From: Cunninghamia lanceolata
Taxonomy: Eukaryota; Streptophyta; Pinopsida; Cupressales; Cupressaceae
Length of the DNA stretch: 64,000 nucleotides
Reading direction: 5' to 3'
NCBI GenBank assembly: GCA_027924645.1
Contig: BSBN01000334.1
Span: forward strand, 7,186,501-7,250,500
A model generated the notes under the pieces. The model was not told the origin of the DNA. It searched no databases and saw only the letters and a program-made list of their open reading frames with translations. The position numbers and the translations under genes were made by a program. Shown piece by piece: positions 21,512 to 33,802 of the stretch. How positions within the stretch are numbered: position 1 is the stretch's first letter; every line of letters begins with the position of its first letter.

Positions 21512-24021
21512 CTTAGCAAATATCTTCCCTTTAGATGAAGAGAGCAAAGCAAAAAGGGTGTCAACTCTTTGCAATCAAAATAGAGAAAGTAGATGATCAT
21601 AAAGAATCTATTTCTAAAGATGATTTAATGTATTATGAATCTCAAAAACTTCAAGGAGTTGAAGAAGGAAAATCCATAGATCAAGAGAGATCATATATGG
21701 GAAAGTATCTCTTTCTCTAGATTTTGTGGATGGATTTCCAGATGAATTACCCAGATTACCTCCTAAGAGAGATTTTGACTTTTCAATAGATATAATTCTA
21801 GCATTAGAACCTATATCTAAAGCTCCTTATCACAACAGAAATGATGGAGCTAAAACCTCAGCTATAGGAATTTCTAGAAAAAGGATTGATAAGACCCAAT
21901 GTTTCACCCTAGGGAGCACCAATGATTTTGGTTAAGAATAAAGATGGCACATTGCGTCTATGTATAAACTATCATATTCTAAATAAAGCCATGATAAAGA
22001 AAAAATATCCATTGCCCCATATTGATGATCTCTTTGATCAAATGCAAGGGGTAGCTGTATTTTCAAAGATCGATCTATGATCAAGATACCATCAACTAAA
22101 ATGTTTGATTGGTCAGAAAAATGTTAGGAGGCATTTGATCAACTAAAAGAGAAGTTCACTATGACACTAATTCTAAAGGTACCTGATCTAGAAGGTCATT
22201 TTGTAGTCATTGTCGATGCCTCAAGAAAAGGATTAGGTGGTGTACTTGTGCAAGATGGGCAAGTTATTTCTTATGTGTTTAGAAAGTTGAAAACATATGA
22301 GTAGAATTATGCTCCTCATGATCTTGAGTTGGTAACAGTTGTGCATGCACTGCAAATGTGGTTGCATTACTTACTTGGGAAACCATTTGAATTAATAATA
22401 GACCATCAAGGACTTAAATATTTGTTTACTCAACCACATCTTAATGCTTACTAGACGAAATGGTTAGAGCTAATATTTGATTATTATTTTGAGATCAAAT
22501 ACATTTAGGGCAAGGAAAATAGAGTGGTTGATGCCCTAAGTAGAAGGAGACATATCTCCTCGATGATCTCCATACATTTTGATTTTAAGAATCAAGTGTT
22601 ACAAAAGTCCAAGGGAGACAAATACTATGAGCAGGTTAAGCAAGCTCTCTCGAACAACCCACATGATTCTAGGTATGATGGATTCCACTTTGAACCAAAT
22701 TGATTATTAAGATTCAAAGGAATAATGTACATTCTAAACTCCGAGGAGTTAAGGAATATCGTGTGGAAGGAAGTTCATTCTACACCCTATTTAGGACATC
22801 CTCGAGTGACGGAATTACTACTCAATGTTAAACCATTGTATTTATATAAAGGAATGAAAAAGGATGATGCAAGGTTTGTAGTAGGATGTCTAGAATGCCA
22901 GAGGGTGAAAGTAGAATATCATCACCTAGCAGGGCTCCTATGTCCTTATGAAATTTTGAAGTGCAAATAGAAAATAATTAGCATGGATTGTACAAGGTCT
23001 TCCTATGTCTAGAAATAGGCATAACACCATTATGGTAGTGGTAGATAGACTCACTAAGGTAGCACATTTCATACCTAGGAATTTGACAGATGGAGCACCA
23101 GTCATAGCCTACAAATTTGTGCAAAAAGTATTCAGGTTGCATGGTATTCCTAAGAAGATGATCTTAGATAGGGATGCCTAAATGACATCAAGGTTTTCTA
23201 AAACCTTATTTTCTTCACTTGGAACTTAATTAAACATAAGCTCAACTTATCATCTCGAGAGAGATGGCTAGACATAAAGACTAAACCACGCCTTGGAAGA
23301 TCTATTGAGAATGTATTGTATGGATCAACAATACAAATGGGAAATTATCTTCCTCTTGTGGAATTTTCTTACAATAATTCCTTTCATTCCACTATCAAGA
23401 TGGCCCCATTTGAAGCAATATATGGAAGAAAGTGCCAAACTCCTATATGTTTGAATAAGCTAGAAGTTAGGATTAGCCTTGGTCCATAAATGCTATCAGA
23501 AATGGAAGAACAGGTCCATCTGATTAAGAAAAGGTTAGCAGAGGCAAATGATAGAGAAAAAAGATATGCAGATGCTAAGCATATTCCAAGACATTTCTTA
23601 GTAGGAAAGAAAGTTCTGTTAAGAGTCAAACTACAACACAACTCCATTAAGTTTGGAAAATCATCCAAACTAGCTCCTAGATATGTGGGTCCCTTTAAAG
23701 TTCTTGAGGAAGTCAACCCAGTTGCATACATAACTGCTCTACCACCATCTCTTACCATGATGCATATTGTTTTTCATGTTTCTTATTTGAAAAAGAATGT
23801 TACAGTAGATAATCATATTCCTATTTGATTGGAATGATTTATAGGTGAAGGACCTAGGGGTGCTAATGATTGAGCCCATCAAATTGCTCAAAATATGTAA
23901 GCTATGCTTGCATAATAAAGAATTTACTCAATGAAAGGTCCGCTGGGACTAGTATGCAGAAGATAATGCCACCTAGGAGAATTATCATGATATTTATCAA
24001 AGATTTCCTCATCTATTTTAA
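21512..24021 (+). pseudogene. pol: Element C pol: protease linker, deleted RT, RNase H, integrase, chromodomain
   Basis: A plus-strand chromovirus closely related to element A but in the opposite direction. Readable blocks: KGCQLFAIKIEKVDDHKES (about 21,550-21,600), RT entry (LPRLPPKRDFDFSIDI, about 21,745), then the RT palm is missing: the fingers motif ending YHQLK (about 22,100) is followed at once by MFDWSEKC, the RT-RNase H connection. By comparison with element A about 450 bp are gone, including the catalytic FMDD. RNase H follows (PFELIIDHQGLKYLFTQPHL, about 22,385), then integrase zinc finger (CLECQRVKVEYHH, about 22,890), a badly damaged integrase core, the GPFKVLEEVNPVAY region (about 23,690) and a chromodomain remnant ending HLF-stop at 24,021. 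Many stops and frameshifts. Its 5' half lies left of the window. Confidence 0.88.
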
Positions 24022-24100
24022 GTTTTTACTATGATGAACACAAACTTTTTATGTTATGAACTTTGGATACATTGGATCATCGAGGCCGATGATTCTTATA

Positions 24101-24110
24101 TGAGGAGATA
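24101..24110 (+). other. Polypurine tract of element C
   Basis: TGAGGAGATA stands directly before TGTTACATCTCC, the start of the C 3' LTR, at the same relative position as the tract in element A. Confidence 0.7.
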
Positions 24111-24686
24111 TGTTACATCTCCAAACATTGACTATGTTTTACTTTTACTTTCATGTGATTAAGTGGATAAGTTTTATCATAGATTAATGATTTGATGTTT
24201 AGGAAAATGTTAGGATAAATCATTGATTTTATGAATTATGATTAATGCATAGGATTTGACATGAGATCAAAAGATATTGAGATTATTTAATTATGATGTA
24301 TAGAGATTTGTTGATGATACAGTAATCATAGTTTGTATGAGTATGAGTGTAACTAGGAGATACATTTCCACCTCCAAAAAAGGAAGGAGAGCATCATCGG
24401 AGAGAAGGGAATAGATGTTTGGGAAGAGACGGGTTTGCAATTCAAGTTCCAAGATTTATATTTCATGAACCTCCTTAAGACATGGTATGTAAAAATTAAC
24501 TCCTATTGTTTAAGTTAATCTCAATTCGACCATTGTCGATTTGTCATTAAGGAAAGGATTCCAGCATCAAAACTTCATTGAATTGGTTGGGAGATATTCA
24601 GGAAATATTATGAGGTTAGAGTTTAACCATTTCCCGTGGTCAAAGCTTTTTGATATATTTTATTCCTATGAGTGCGGATTTAATTA
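24111..24686 (+). repeat. 3' LTR of element C, first part
   Basis: Begins TGTTACATCTCC, like the element A LTR start TGTTACATCCC, and shares scattered similarity with it (ACTTTTACTT, TTTATCATAGATTAATGA). It is cut at 24,686 by element D and must continue at 27,727. I cannot place its end, because the 5' copy is outside the window. Confidence 0.7.
24682..24686. repeat. Target site duplication of element D, left copy
   Basis: AATTA, repeated exactly at 27,722-27,726 after the element D right LTR. Confidence 0.75.
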
Positions 24687-25000
24687 TGTAGAAACTACCA
24701 AGATCATGGAAAAACAAACAAGCACGAGATTGCAAGTGAAATTGAACAAATGTATAAAAAATGAGAAAGTATAAATAGGAGAAATTGGATAACCAATTCT
24801 CCACAATATAGGGATAGGTGGCGAGTAACCATCCATGAGAATAGCACAACTATCCATGAGAATAGTGCGAGATGTCCACTGAGTTGAAACATCTCCTAAA
24901 CGACTAACCACTTTGACATAGTCAAAGACCATGTGTGGAATTTGCCTTACTATGATTAAGTTATTATAAATGACTTAGGATAAGTGTTTATACACCAACA
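24687..25000 (-). repeat. 3' LTR of element D
   Basis: 314 bp, ends TG...CA; about 10% different from the right copy. It is longer by about 20 bp because a short phrase (ATCCATGAGAATAG) is duplicated within it. Confidence 0.85.
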
Positions 25001-25223
25001 CCCCACCTTAAGCATATATTAGGTGAGTTTATGAAAGATGGGTCTCGGCTATGAGCTTGATGAGGTAACCATGTACAAATGTATCTCTCAAAAAGAGGAG
25101 AAAGATAGATGAAAGAAAGGCTTAGAAATGCCCCCAAAAGATTCCCTCCTATAGAAGAGAAAATGATAGAAGGTCTATGAGACCCCCCCATAATATATAT
25201 CCTATTGCAGTGATGTTAGATAG

Positions 25224-26080
25224 TCAACAAAGGATGTAGATGTAGATCCAAGAATGCTGAACAATGTTCCTTCCCTTGGAAAGAAGTGAAACCACCTGAA
25301 GATGTAGGATATCTTCCCATACGAGAAGATGTATGTATGATCTTGAATCATGCTGAAGTTGATCCAAGGATGATGGTGCCCATGTCGATGCCTTCGAAGA
25401 GTTCTTAGGTGTCCCCATGTCGATACTGAAGGAATCCATAACCAAATCAGGTGCATGCAAAATAGATGAGGATGATGACAAACCAGAACTATTTATAGGA
25501 CAATGTAGAGCATGAATATCTAAAGTGGACAATGTTGATGTAGCTTCATCTAAAGTATCATCAAAGAGAACACTGATGTCCTTAATGTGTGCTTCCATGT
25601 TAGCAATGCAAGACTCTACAAATAGACAATTGATGTTAGATAGAAATGTGTCCCAATAAGCAATGCTAGGAAGACTGATTGCCTGTTGTAAAGAAGCACT
25701 AAAAGCTTTCGACAAAGTGACTTTGGGATCTGATGAAGTAATAATAGGAGTGATGACTTCTTCTATGTCACCGAAACATTTTTTTCTATATAAAGATTAG
25801 GGATGTGATTTGTGATCAAAGCATGATCATATGGGAATGGAGAAATATTTGAGTCTCTATACATCTCCCAAATTTTGATCCATAATGCATGTAGACAATC
25901 AATATCCATGATGGCATACAAAGTGGCATCTAAAATATGTAAATTGATCAATCCAATAATGTGATCATGATGATTAAACCACTTAGCCTTCTGAGATTGT
26001 TTACCAGGTTCAGGGACAAGTCCATATATATGGGGTATGAGATTATGGATCCTAAGATGTTTTAGGATGCCTTCACACTA
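25224..26080 (-). pseudogene. Element D unknown protein-coding region
   Basis: A minus-strand coding-like region of roughly 285 codons, running from about 26,080 to 25,224 with one obvious break: a 7-A run near 25,770 lacks one base, so PNLYIEK and DIEEVITPIITSSDPK lie in different frames. Recognisable phrases are LRIHNLIPHIYGLVPEPG, AKWFNHHDHIIGLINLHILD, DIDCLHALWIKIWEMYRD and SLPSIAYWDTFLSNINCLF. The C-terminal part is Ser/Thr/Asp-rich. I do not recognise the protein; no zinc knuckle or protease motif is present, so it is not an ordinary gag. It could be an extra element-encoded protein or a captured host fragment. Confidence 0.5.
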
Positions 26081-27409
26081 GGACTTATAGTTTTCCTTGT
26101 TTAGGTTGATTATAGAAGATTGAGTTTGATATCCAATGATTAGAATAAGTTAGTTTGATTAGACAATGGATATCAACACAATTGGGCAACCTAGATTAGT
26201 TAGATCCCTAATTGAACTTTGTGAAGTGGTACTTTATGAGTTGAGTCTATGATTTTGCTTAATTTCCCCGCTTAAAGTGGCACATGACAAAGTTAGTGCA
26301 TTGTGACACTATCCCCCCTTGCTTATGTGTTTTTCCTCCAAATTGTGCACTATATAGAAGGAGTGCTTTAGGTCACCCTAAAATAGCCTAATCAGGCACT
26401 TTATAAATTTAGTGCAATATTAAGCTAGATAGAACAGCGATAAAAAATAACCACTTTTGCAAAATGAATGACTCAATTTTGAGTTGTTATGCAAAATTTC
26501 TAGGCCTTTGAAATTTTTGCATTAACAAAAAAAAAGAAAACACCTTCTAAAATAAATTTTCCAATGTGCTGGAAAAAATTTGCATATAATTTGATATGAG
26601 AGGAAAAAAAACTTGATAGAGAAGTAAAACTTTAGCCCCCTTTGGTTGGGCACAACTAGGAGCTTAATATCCCATGTGACCCAGGGCTAAGGATTTAAAA
26701 ATTGCCCCCCCTTTTGATGACATCACCCCCTAGTTTCTTATGTCATGTGAATAGTGACACGAAATAGGGGTTTTATTTTGACAAACATCTCAGTCCAATG
26801 CTAAGCAAAACGTGGCTTGGAAAAGCCTATTCTCTTGCCTGAATTTAAATGGAATTGGGGCAGATTTCTGGTGCCGTGCTATTAGAGGAGTTAGCATCTA
26901 TGAGAGGCGAAGTGAATGGCGTCAAAGGCCTATGAGTGGCATTGAAGGTACATGAAGAGGCCGATGAGGGTGTTGTGTCTAGCCATTGAGGGCATAGTAT
27001 GGGGCAATTGAGGTCCTACCCAATATGTAGGCGTGTGCAGTTTTCTCCTATGAGGCGTTAAGGTGGTGTTGAGGGGCACCGAATGGAGGCACTATGGGTA
27101 TTGGTTAGTGGTACTACTGACTAGCTATGTGGGTAGCCTAAGAGGCATCAACCCTTCTACTGTGATGCCTCTTGTGTGAGGCACTAATGGTGGCCTCTAT
27201 TAGGCGAGTTCGGCCTATGAGAAAAGGCTCCAAAACAACATGCTTTTCCACCGTGGGTCAGCCTTTATGTAGGCCTTGGTCAATTCTTCTCCTTTGTAAC
27301 TAGTTAGCATGCACAATAAAAAAAACTAGACCAAAAAACGTCATAGTGATGAAAACCTAACATCAATGGAAGCGATTTGTACAATGAGAAAAACAACTTG
27401 AAGCTTACG
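26081..27409 (-). other. Element D 5' leader region
   Basis: About 1.3 kb between the primer site and the coding region. I see no reading frame of note on either strand. Confidence 0.5.
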
Positions 27410-27427
27410 ACTATGGCCCTCATACCA
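27410..27427 (-). other. Primer binding site of element D
   Basis: On the minus strand the bases directly after the 5' LTR read TGGTATGAGGGCCATAG, close to TGGTATCAGAGC, the plant initiator-methionine tRNA complement. This sets the element orientation. Confidence 0.75.
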
Positions 27428-27721
27428 TGGAGAAACTACCAAGATCATGGAAAAACAAGCAAGCATGAGTTTACAAGTGAAATCGAACAAATGTATTAAC
27501 AAATGAGAGAGTATAAATAGGAGAAATTGGATACTCGATTCTCCACAATACAGGGATAATTGTTGAGTAACCATCCATGAGAATAGTGCGAGGTGTCAAT
27601 TGAGTTGACACATCTCCTAAATGACTAACCATTTTGACATATTCAAAGAGAATGTGTGGAATTCGCCTAATTATGATTAAGTTAGTATAAACGACTTAGG
27701 ATAAGTGTTTATACACCAACA
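27428..27721 (-). repeat. 5' LTR of element D
   Basis: 294 bp direct repeat of 24,687-25,000, ending ACACCAACA and followed by the AATTA duplication at 27,722-27,726. Confidence 0.85.
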
Positions 27722-27726
27722 AATTA

Positions 27727-30700
27727 TATTGATGTCAGTTTATGGTTACGAGGGAGAAGAAAACCTCAATCCCTTACTCGCATTTTGTTGTATGATTAAT
27801 ACAACACCATACTTATGGTATTGCAACCATAGTGCCAATATAAGATTGTATTTACTATTATTTGTATATTGATATATACATAATGTATAAGTGAAATTGT
27901 ATGTTTTAGTCTTGAACCTTATCATGTCGTGACAAGCCTAAGCTATGGAAAATCACTACACTCATGTATTGAGCACAAATACGTACTCCATGAAATGTGG
28001 AGGAAGTGGAGAGAATGATGTTGAAGTGTAGGAGTGAGTCTTGCGAAGAAGGAGCATGACTATTGCTGCATGCTCCTCTTAGAAGCTTTAATAGGATTAG
28101 TGGGCGGTTACTCCCGTGGGGTACGTTGTCATGTAAATAAATCAAAAACACACTCAGAAGGAGGTTAAGGAAAAAAAGAAAGAAAAAGAGAGTCCAACAG
28201 AGGGATTGATGGAATAGGAAGGAGGCACAAAAGCCTAAGGGGAAAACAACGAAAAGTTCAGAGAGGATTCGAAGGCCTGTGTCAGAAAAAATATTCAGGT
28301 ACATTATGATATGTATGTACGACACAACCAACTATGAATAACGTGTTACATGTTCACAGTAATCAAGTTTATTAAGTGTTTACATGTTTAATGATGTTCT
28401 GATGTTTCAAAAGGTTGATAACCAGTTACAATTTATCAATGCTATTGATCGATGCCTGTATGGTTTTTATTACTATCATAAGACTAGATAACTCCAGTTA
28501 ACAATGCCCTCGTTTAGAAAAATGATAAATTATGGATCTCATGATAAGAAAGATAGGCGGGTATGAAACTACACGTGTATAACGTTTGCCATCAGAATGA
28601 CATCTCTAGTAAATGGGTTCTTGTAACCGTGCAATACTGTCTGTGCCACAATGATTATATATCATGTGTCTTGTGAATGTGGTCTTGTCCAAACTAAGTA
28701 ATAACTATCAGCATCGATATTTAGTGAAAATATTAGCTGATACGTAAACCTTTTGAGGCTCAACATTGAAAATGACCTATTTCTTATAAACTAAACCTTT
28801 AAAGAGATTACCACTTTCCTCTAATGTCTGATAGACCGCTATATATGTTTTTACAAACTCCATTTCTTATTACTTACTATGGAATATACCTATGTTAGCA
28901 AACATGTTTGTTGTAGATGGGTAATAGAACCACAAGATGAGATTTAGTTCTCACAAGATTCTTTCGATGATTTATCAGTTATGGGATAAAAATAATAATT
29001 TTTACATGAAAAGTTATTCGAGGAAAGCAGAAATTGTTCTTTACAATAAATGATTGGCATAGTAGCAGTCTAAGATGGGTAGTAGTGTTTGACATAACTA
29101 TATCTTACGTATATATATACTTGATCTTTTTAACAAATTGCTCTTGATGGCATTTGAAGAGTAAAGTTGGTTCATGAAACCTTGAATAAAGTAGTTATTA
29201 TTGTAGAATATTTGATATTCTTTTACTTTCAAATAACAAGATTGTTAATATTGTTTTGGGGTTAGAGGAGGTAAATCCCAAAAAGAACAATGCAGAAATG
29301 TTTAGTTAACATAAGATGCTTTTTACGACTATAGAGTAAAACAAACAAAGTTATTATTCATAAGGATTAGATAAAAATCCTTGAACCAAGATGAGTATCT
29401 TGGACAAGTGTATGAAGTTATAGACAAAGAATGCTGCCACAACAATGGATTACACTTTCTGGGATATCCTATCTTTTGCTAAAATCACATACTTTTAGAA
29501 AATATAATGATTCAAGCCTTGAAATGTTCCATTTAAAGGATTTTAATTGAAGAGGGTTTGGTCAAACCCCCTTAGATTCAAACGCCCTTAGATAGAACCC
29601 CGTTAATTTTAAACCATAGCTATAATAGAGTCTCCTCTACACCTATCAAAATCTTGATAAAAAACTACTTTTGATTTACCTTTTGGAAGATCAAATGAAT
29701 TCATTTAAAATTTACATTTTGTAAGTATTTAGTTCTTATTATAAGCTTCCCAAAAAGTATAATTTTAAATATATTTAATTTGATTATTATATTTATTTTT
29801 TATTTCTTGTGAATGTAGGTTTTTCAATGAACATCAAGGTCTTTGTTTCACACATAGGAAAAAATGGAAAATAGAGAAAAAAATTCTAAAAAATACATGT
29901 CCTCTAAGTATTGATGTCCTTATTCTGACAAACAAATGAATTCTGATACATACAAAAAAAGTTATGTTGGACAGAATACACCAATGTCTAAATTACAATT
30001 GGTTTGACTTAAAATCATAATTAAAAAGAAAATCAACAAAACATTATGAAACCAAATGCATCATCTAGCTATCAGTGTTACCAATCTAAATTCAAAAGAA
30101 TCAAAATTTTATCCTTTGTACAAAAAAGTTATGTGTGACAGAATACACATCACTTTAAAAAATGTTGTTTACTATTAAAAACTAGTTATCAAAGGAGACG
30201 TAAAAAAATTTACAATTTAACTCTAATTTTTTTTAAAAAAAAATAGAATCTACAGACAAAATTTCACAAATCATTAGTTTGCATCATCTTCGAAGTCCTA
30301 ATAGTTTAGTAGCTATAGGTGTTAGAAAGTAAAGATTTAGTTCAAAATGTTGATTTCAATGTCAAGTTTGGCCAAAAAGTGTAACCCATTATTGTGGGAT
30401 GACCCCAAAACTATTTTTCTATATTGATACAAGACACCAAAACTAATAATGAATATATATAAACATTTGAAACAAGGAATAGAGTGATAGAGATTCATAG
30501 ATTCCATGTTGCAGTAGCAACAAGAGACTTTTCGAAAGACTAAGACCTCAATTTGAACCATCCTTGGTAATTTACTCTAGAGATTGGGGTTAGAAATCTA
30601 AGTCTAGTGGACTATGGGTGAAATTTAATTAAGTCACCCCATGATTAGAATTGGTCAAACAAACTTCACTATAGGATAAGATAGTTTCAAGGTAGGAGTG

Positions 30701-31098
30701 TGTGAACTTTCAACTACATTCATTGTGAAACATCTATTTATAATTAGATCTTTTGTCAAAGTAATGCATCCATCTCTCCATGGATTAGGTGGTTCACTGT
30801 ACTCAAGATTTGCATAAATATTTGGTAGTGTCATACTTAGTTAGAAGGGATCTATAGTTGTATGACCATGTTGGTTATGTAGGGCATAACACTAAAAACT
30901 CAAATAACGTAAATCTATTGGTTTCTTATATATATTCCCTTCATCAAGGGTAGGGCAACTTCCAGGAAGGAAGGTGGGACTGCCAGTTTCTAGATGAAGG
31001 AAAAGCACTCAGGTGATGCTTTCCTTCCGAAGTAGATGACAAGCCAAGACTTATGAAGATATATATCAAAACTCTAGATGTAGTATATTCAATATTAT
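27727..31098. other. Probable C LTR tail and unassigned AT-rich DNA
   Basis: The first part must be the continuation of the C 3' LTR interrupted by element D, but its end cannot be placed. The rest shows no coding region, no tandem array and no element end that I recognise. An open frame on the minus strand at 27,906-28,331 looks like chance (hydrophobic, low complexity opposite an A/G-rich run). Confidence 0.5.
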
Positions 31099-32078
31099 TG
31101 TATACACCTAAAAATGACACGACTCTGTCTAAATAAATATTCTTAATATTTTTTTAAGTCTAATTCCTCTATTAATAAATAAAAAAATAAATTTATTTAA
31201 TTAAATTCTTCAAAATGCTCCAAAATTAAATAAACTAGTTCTTCCAAAATCATTCTAAATTAAATAATACCAATTATTTAATTGTTTCTTCCAATAATAT
31301 CTTCTCTAAGTTTAAATAAATCAATTATTTATTTAAGTTGTCTATTTTTTCTAAATTGAGTTATCTCTAAATATAATTCAATCCTTGTGCACATGCAATT
31401 GAATATTCTAAATATTTAATTGAGCTAAAATATATTCTCATCCTCATGCAATTTCCATCCTCTAGTTCTATTCTCTTAACTGATTAATCTATTCTTTTAA
31501 TTAATTAATCTCTTTAGTTAACGCATTCTTCTATTTTATTAATTCCTCTCATGCAAAATAGAGAAAGACACTTGTCCTCTTCCTATTCGCACACATTCCT
31601 CAACCATTGTATACCGTTGATCTTCTCATTCTTCCCATACCATTGATCTTCTCTCTTTCAAGTCTATAAGTACAACCCTATCCCTCCATTTCATTCGATC
31701 CAAGCTTTAGTATTGTTACTCTATAGGAATCACAGTGCGCCTCTACCACCCACATCATCCCTTTCACTTGTGATCACTTTTGTTACCATATCACTATCAT
31801 TGTTGTGAAGTTCATCTTCATTACAAAGCATTATCATAGCCATTCTCCATTCACAATCTTAGAATAGCAAAGAAGTGCAATCTATGAGGGCCTTATTCAT
31901 ACATGCAAGATCGATTGAGATAGGCAACCAATAGAAGCTATGAAGCTTTGAGGTTTGCAAAGGTTTTTGAAGTTCTTTTGTTTGATTGATCTCTTTATTT
32001 CTTTATTTCATTGAGTTTTGGGTATTATTGTTATTGATATATTTATTATCCATTTAAAATCCAATTTTTCCTTAAACA
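31099..32078 (+). repeat. 5' LTR of element E (Tat-type gypsy)
   Basis: Begins TGTATACACC and ends TTAAACA, about 980 bp, very AT-rich in its first third. It is followed after three bases by a TGG-initial primer site. The matching 3' LTR should lie past base 64,000, so the left edge rests on the TG start only. Confidence 0.65.
31664..31674 (+). promoter_or_regulatory. Possible TATA box of the element E LTR
   Basis: CTATAAGTAC lies about 410 bp before the LTR end in an otherwise unremarkable stretch, a plausible position for the retroelement promoter. Motif evidence only. Confidence 0.3.
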
Positions 32079-32081
32079 TTT

Positions 32082-32099
32082 TGGTGCCCACCATGGGGC
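32082..32099 (+). other. Primer binding site of element E
   Basis: TGGTGCCCACCATGGGGC stands three bases after the LTR end. It resembles the TGGCGCCCACCGTGGGGC site I associate with plant Tat-group elements, and is unlike the initiator-Met site of elements D, F and G. Confidence 0.7.
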
Positions 32100-33802
32100 A
32101 TAGCCCCAAATTTAACCCAAAAGCTGAGAGTTTGTGTTTTAGAAAGCCGTACACAAGAGGAAACATCGTATCTGACACATCCTAACACGCATATACAGTC
32201 TATTCTAGTGCATACATCAATTTGGCACATACAGTCTCTGATCTAGTACATTTGCTTCCTGTTCTAGTGCATATACTCTTTCAGTGCATACAGACTTTGA
32301 TCTAGCACATTCATCCTCTGTTATGTCGCATGTCATTTCAGCTCATATACACTATATTCCTGTGCTTTTGACCTCTGTCTTAGTACATTTGTACTGTTGC
32401 GCTTCTATTATCTATTACAACACATTTACTCTCTGAAGCTGCGCATCTGATCTTAGCAGTGATTCTAGGATTTCCTTGAATTTTTCACTAACACTAACAT
32501 ATTTTCACAGGAACACTCTTGATCTGTTTACAGGCTAGGTACTAGTTTAGAAGCATATAGTTGCACTTGTTAACTCACACTTCGATTTCTAACAAGAAAG
32601 TAAATGGATACTCATGCAAATCTCACGTAGTTTTAACTAGGAAGGTGGTAATTGAATCATTTCTATCTTGCATATCATTGAATCATTGCTATATTGCTAT
32701 CCTTCAAAGTTAACAACTCATTGCTATCTTGGTAAAATTGGACTATTTCTATCTTGTTATCACTTCAAAGTTAACAAATCACTGCTATCTAGGTAAAATT
32801 GAACACATCATTGCTATCTGGGTAAAATTGGACTATTGTTATCTTGTTATCACTTCAAAGTTAACAAATTCTTGTGCTTGCCCAAGTAGATAGCTCATCT
32901 AGTTTTTCTCATTTTAAATAGGGGAAAAAGAACCATTGTCTTCTATGTTTTAGGAATGATACCAAGCCTATGCTCTCCCCTATCTTGGGTGATCAAAATG
33001 CTAGACATATCATTTTCACATGTATTTTTCCTTTTGAGGGGCCTGCTCTTGGATACCATTCATCCAAGTAGGAACGACCCTAAGTGGTAACAGGCTAGAT
33101 GCCAAGCCCTACCAATCCACTATAAATAAATTATGTTTGGAGAGAAAGCTTCAAACAACGAGTGCAGTTGTGTTATACCGACAGCCAACCTGCTCCAAAA
33201 CCCTCCAAGGCGCAACCCTTGCAGGCTGGGAGACTCCATAACGGAGAGTAGTGTTGTCGCATGTATAACCACTTGAACGGTTGCCTTCATTAAACACCTT
33301 TGTTCTAGTGGCCAAAACCCTCTATAATCCATTTGAAACCTAGGATTGTGCTTGCTTTTCCTTTTAGTCCAAAAAGAGTCAAAAAATCACAAAAAAAAAC
33401 CATAAAAACATTCTTTGCATTTGCTGTGTCTTCTTGCCATAATTTTAGAAAATTAGATCAGAAAAGACCTTCTTATAGCCAAAGATACCAAAAACATCAA
33501 AAAATTGCTGAAAATTTACAAAAACATTGAAAAAACTAAAACTACGCATTTGTTATCTAAAGCTGCGCATCTGTCTTGACTTACTACACATTTGTACTAA
33601 CTGGTTGTGCTTATACCACCTATTATCATGCATTTGATTTTTACAAGTATTGTGCATCTGTGTTGACTTTGTGTTCTTTTATCCTTTTCTGCTATGCATT
33701 TGTTCATATGCATGCTTGAGAGTGAGCATTTCCACATCTTTTCAGAGAAAAATTTTAGGTTTTCTAGGTACCCATTTTAGTCTTGTGTTAGTTTTTGTTG
33801 AC
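32100..33802 (+). other. Untranslated leader of element E with repeats
   Basis: About 1.7 kb before gag. It holds two imperfect repeat families: short units around (T)CTAGTGCATAYA/GCGCATCTG at 32,150-32,460 and again at 33,540-33,720, and longer units around CATTGCTATCTTGGTAAAAT at 32,650-32,870. The segment 33,360-33,540 is A-rich with repeated CAAAAA phrases. No gene is seen. Confidence 0.65.
32650..32870 (+). repeat. Tandem repeats in the element E leader
   Basis: Three to four units containing TTGCTATCTTGGTAAAATTG and CACTTCAAAGTTAACAAATC follow one another, period about 60-75 bp, with substitutions between copies. Confidence 0.75.

Larger units (their letters stand above)
24687..27721 (-). 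mobile_element. Element D: 3.0-kb LTR element without recognisable pol
   Basis: Flanked by AATTA duplications. Two LTRs (24,687-25,000 and 27,428-27,721) enclose 2.4 kb. Orientation is minus: on that strand the LTR begins TGTTGGTGTATAAAC, a primer site resembling the initiator-Met one (TGGTATGAGGGCCATAG) follows the right LTR, and a purine tract (AAGGTGGGG) precedes the left one. No reverse transcriptase, integrase or protease motif is seen. One broken coding region lies near the 3' LTR (25,224-26,080). It must have moved using enzymes of another element. Confidence 0.85.

Noticed and set aside
27906..28331. 141-residue minus-strand protein
   Set aside because: Hydrophobic low-complexity text opposite an A/G-rich run, no recognisable domain, no splice or element context.
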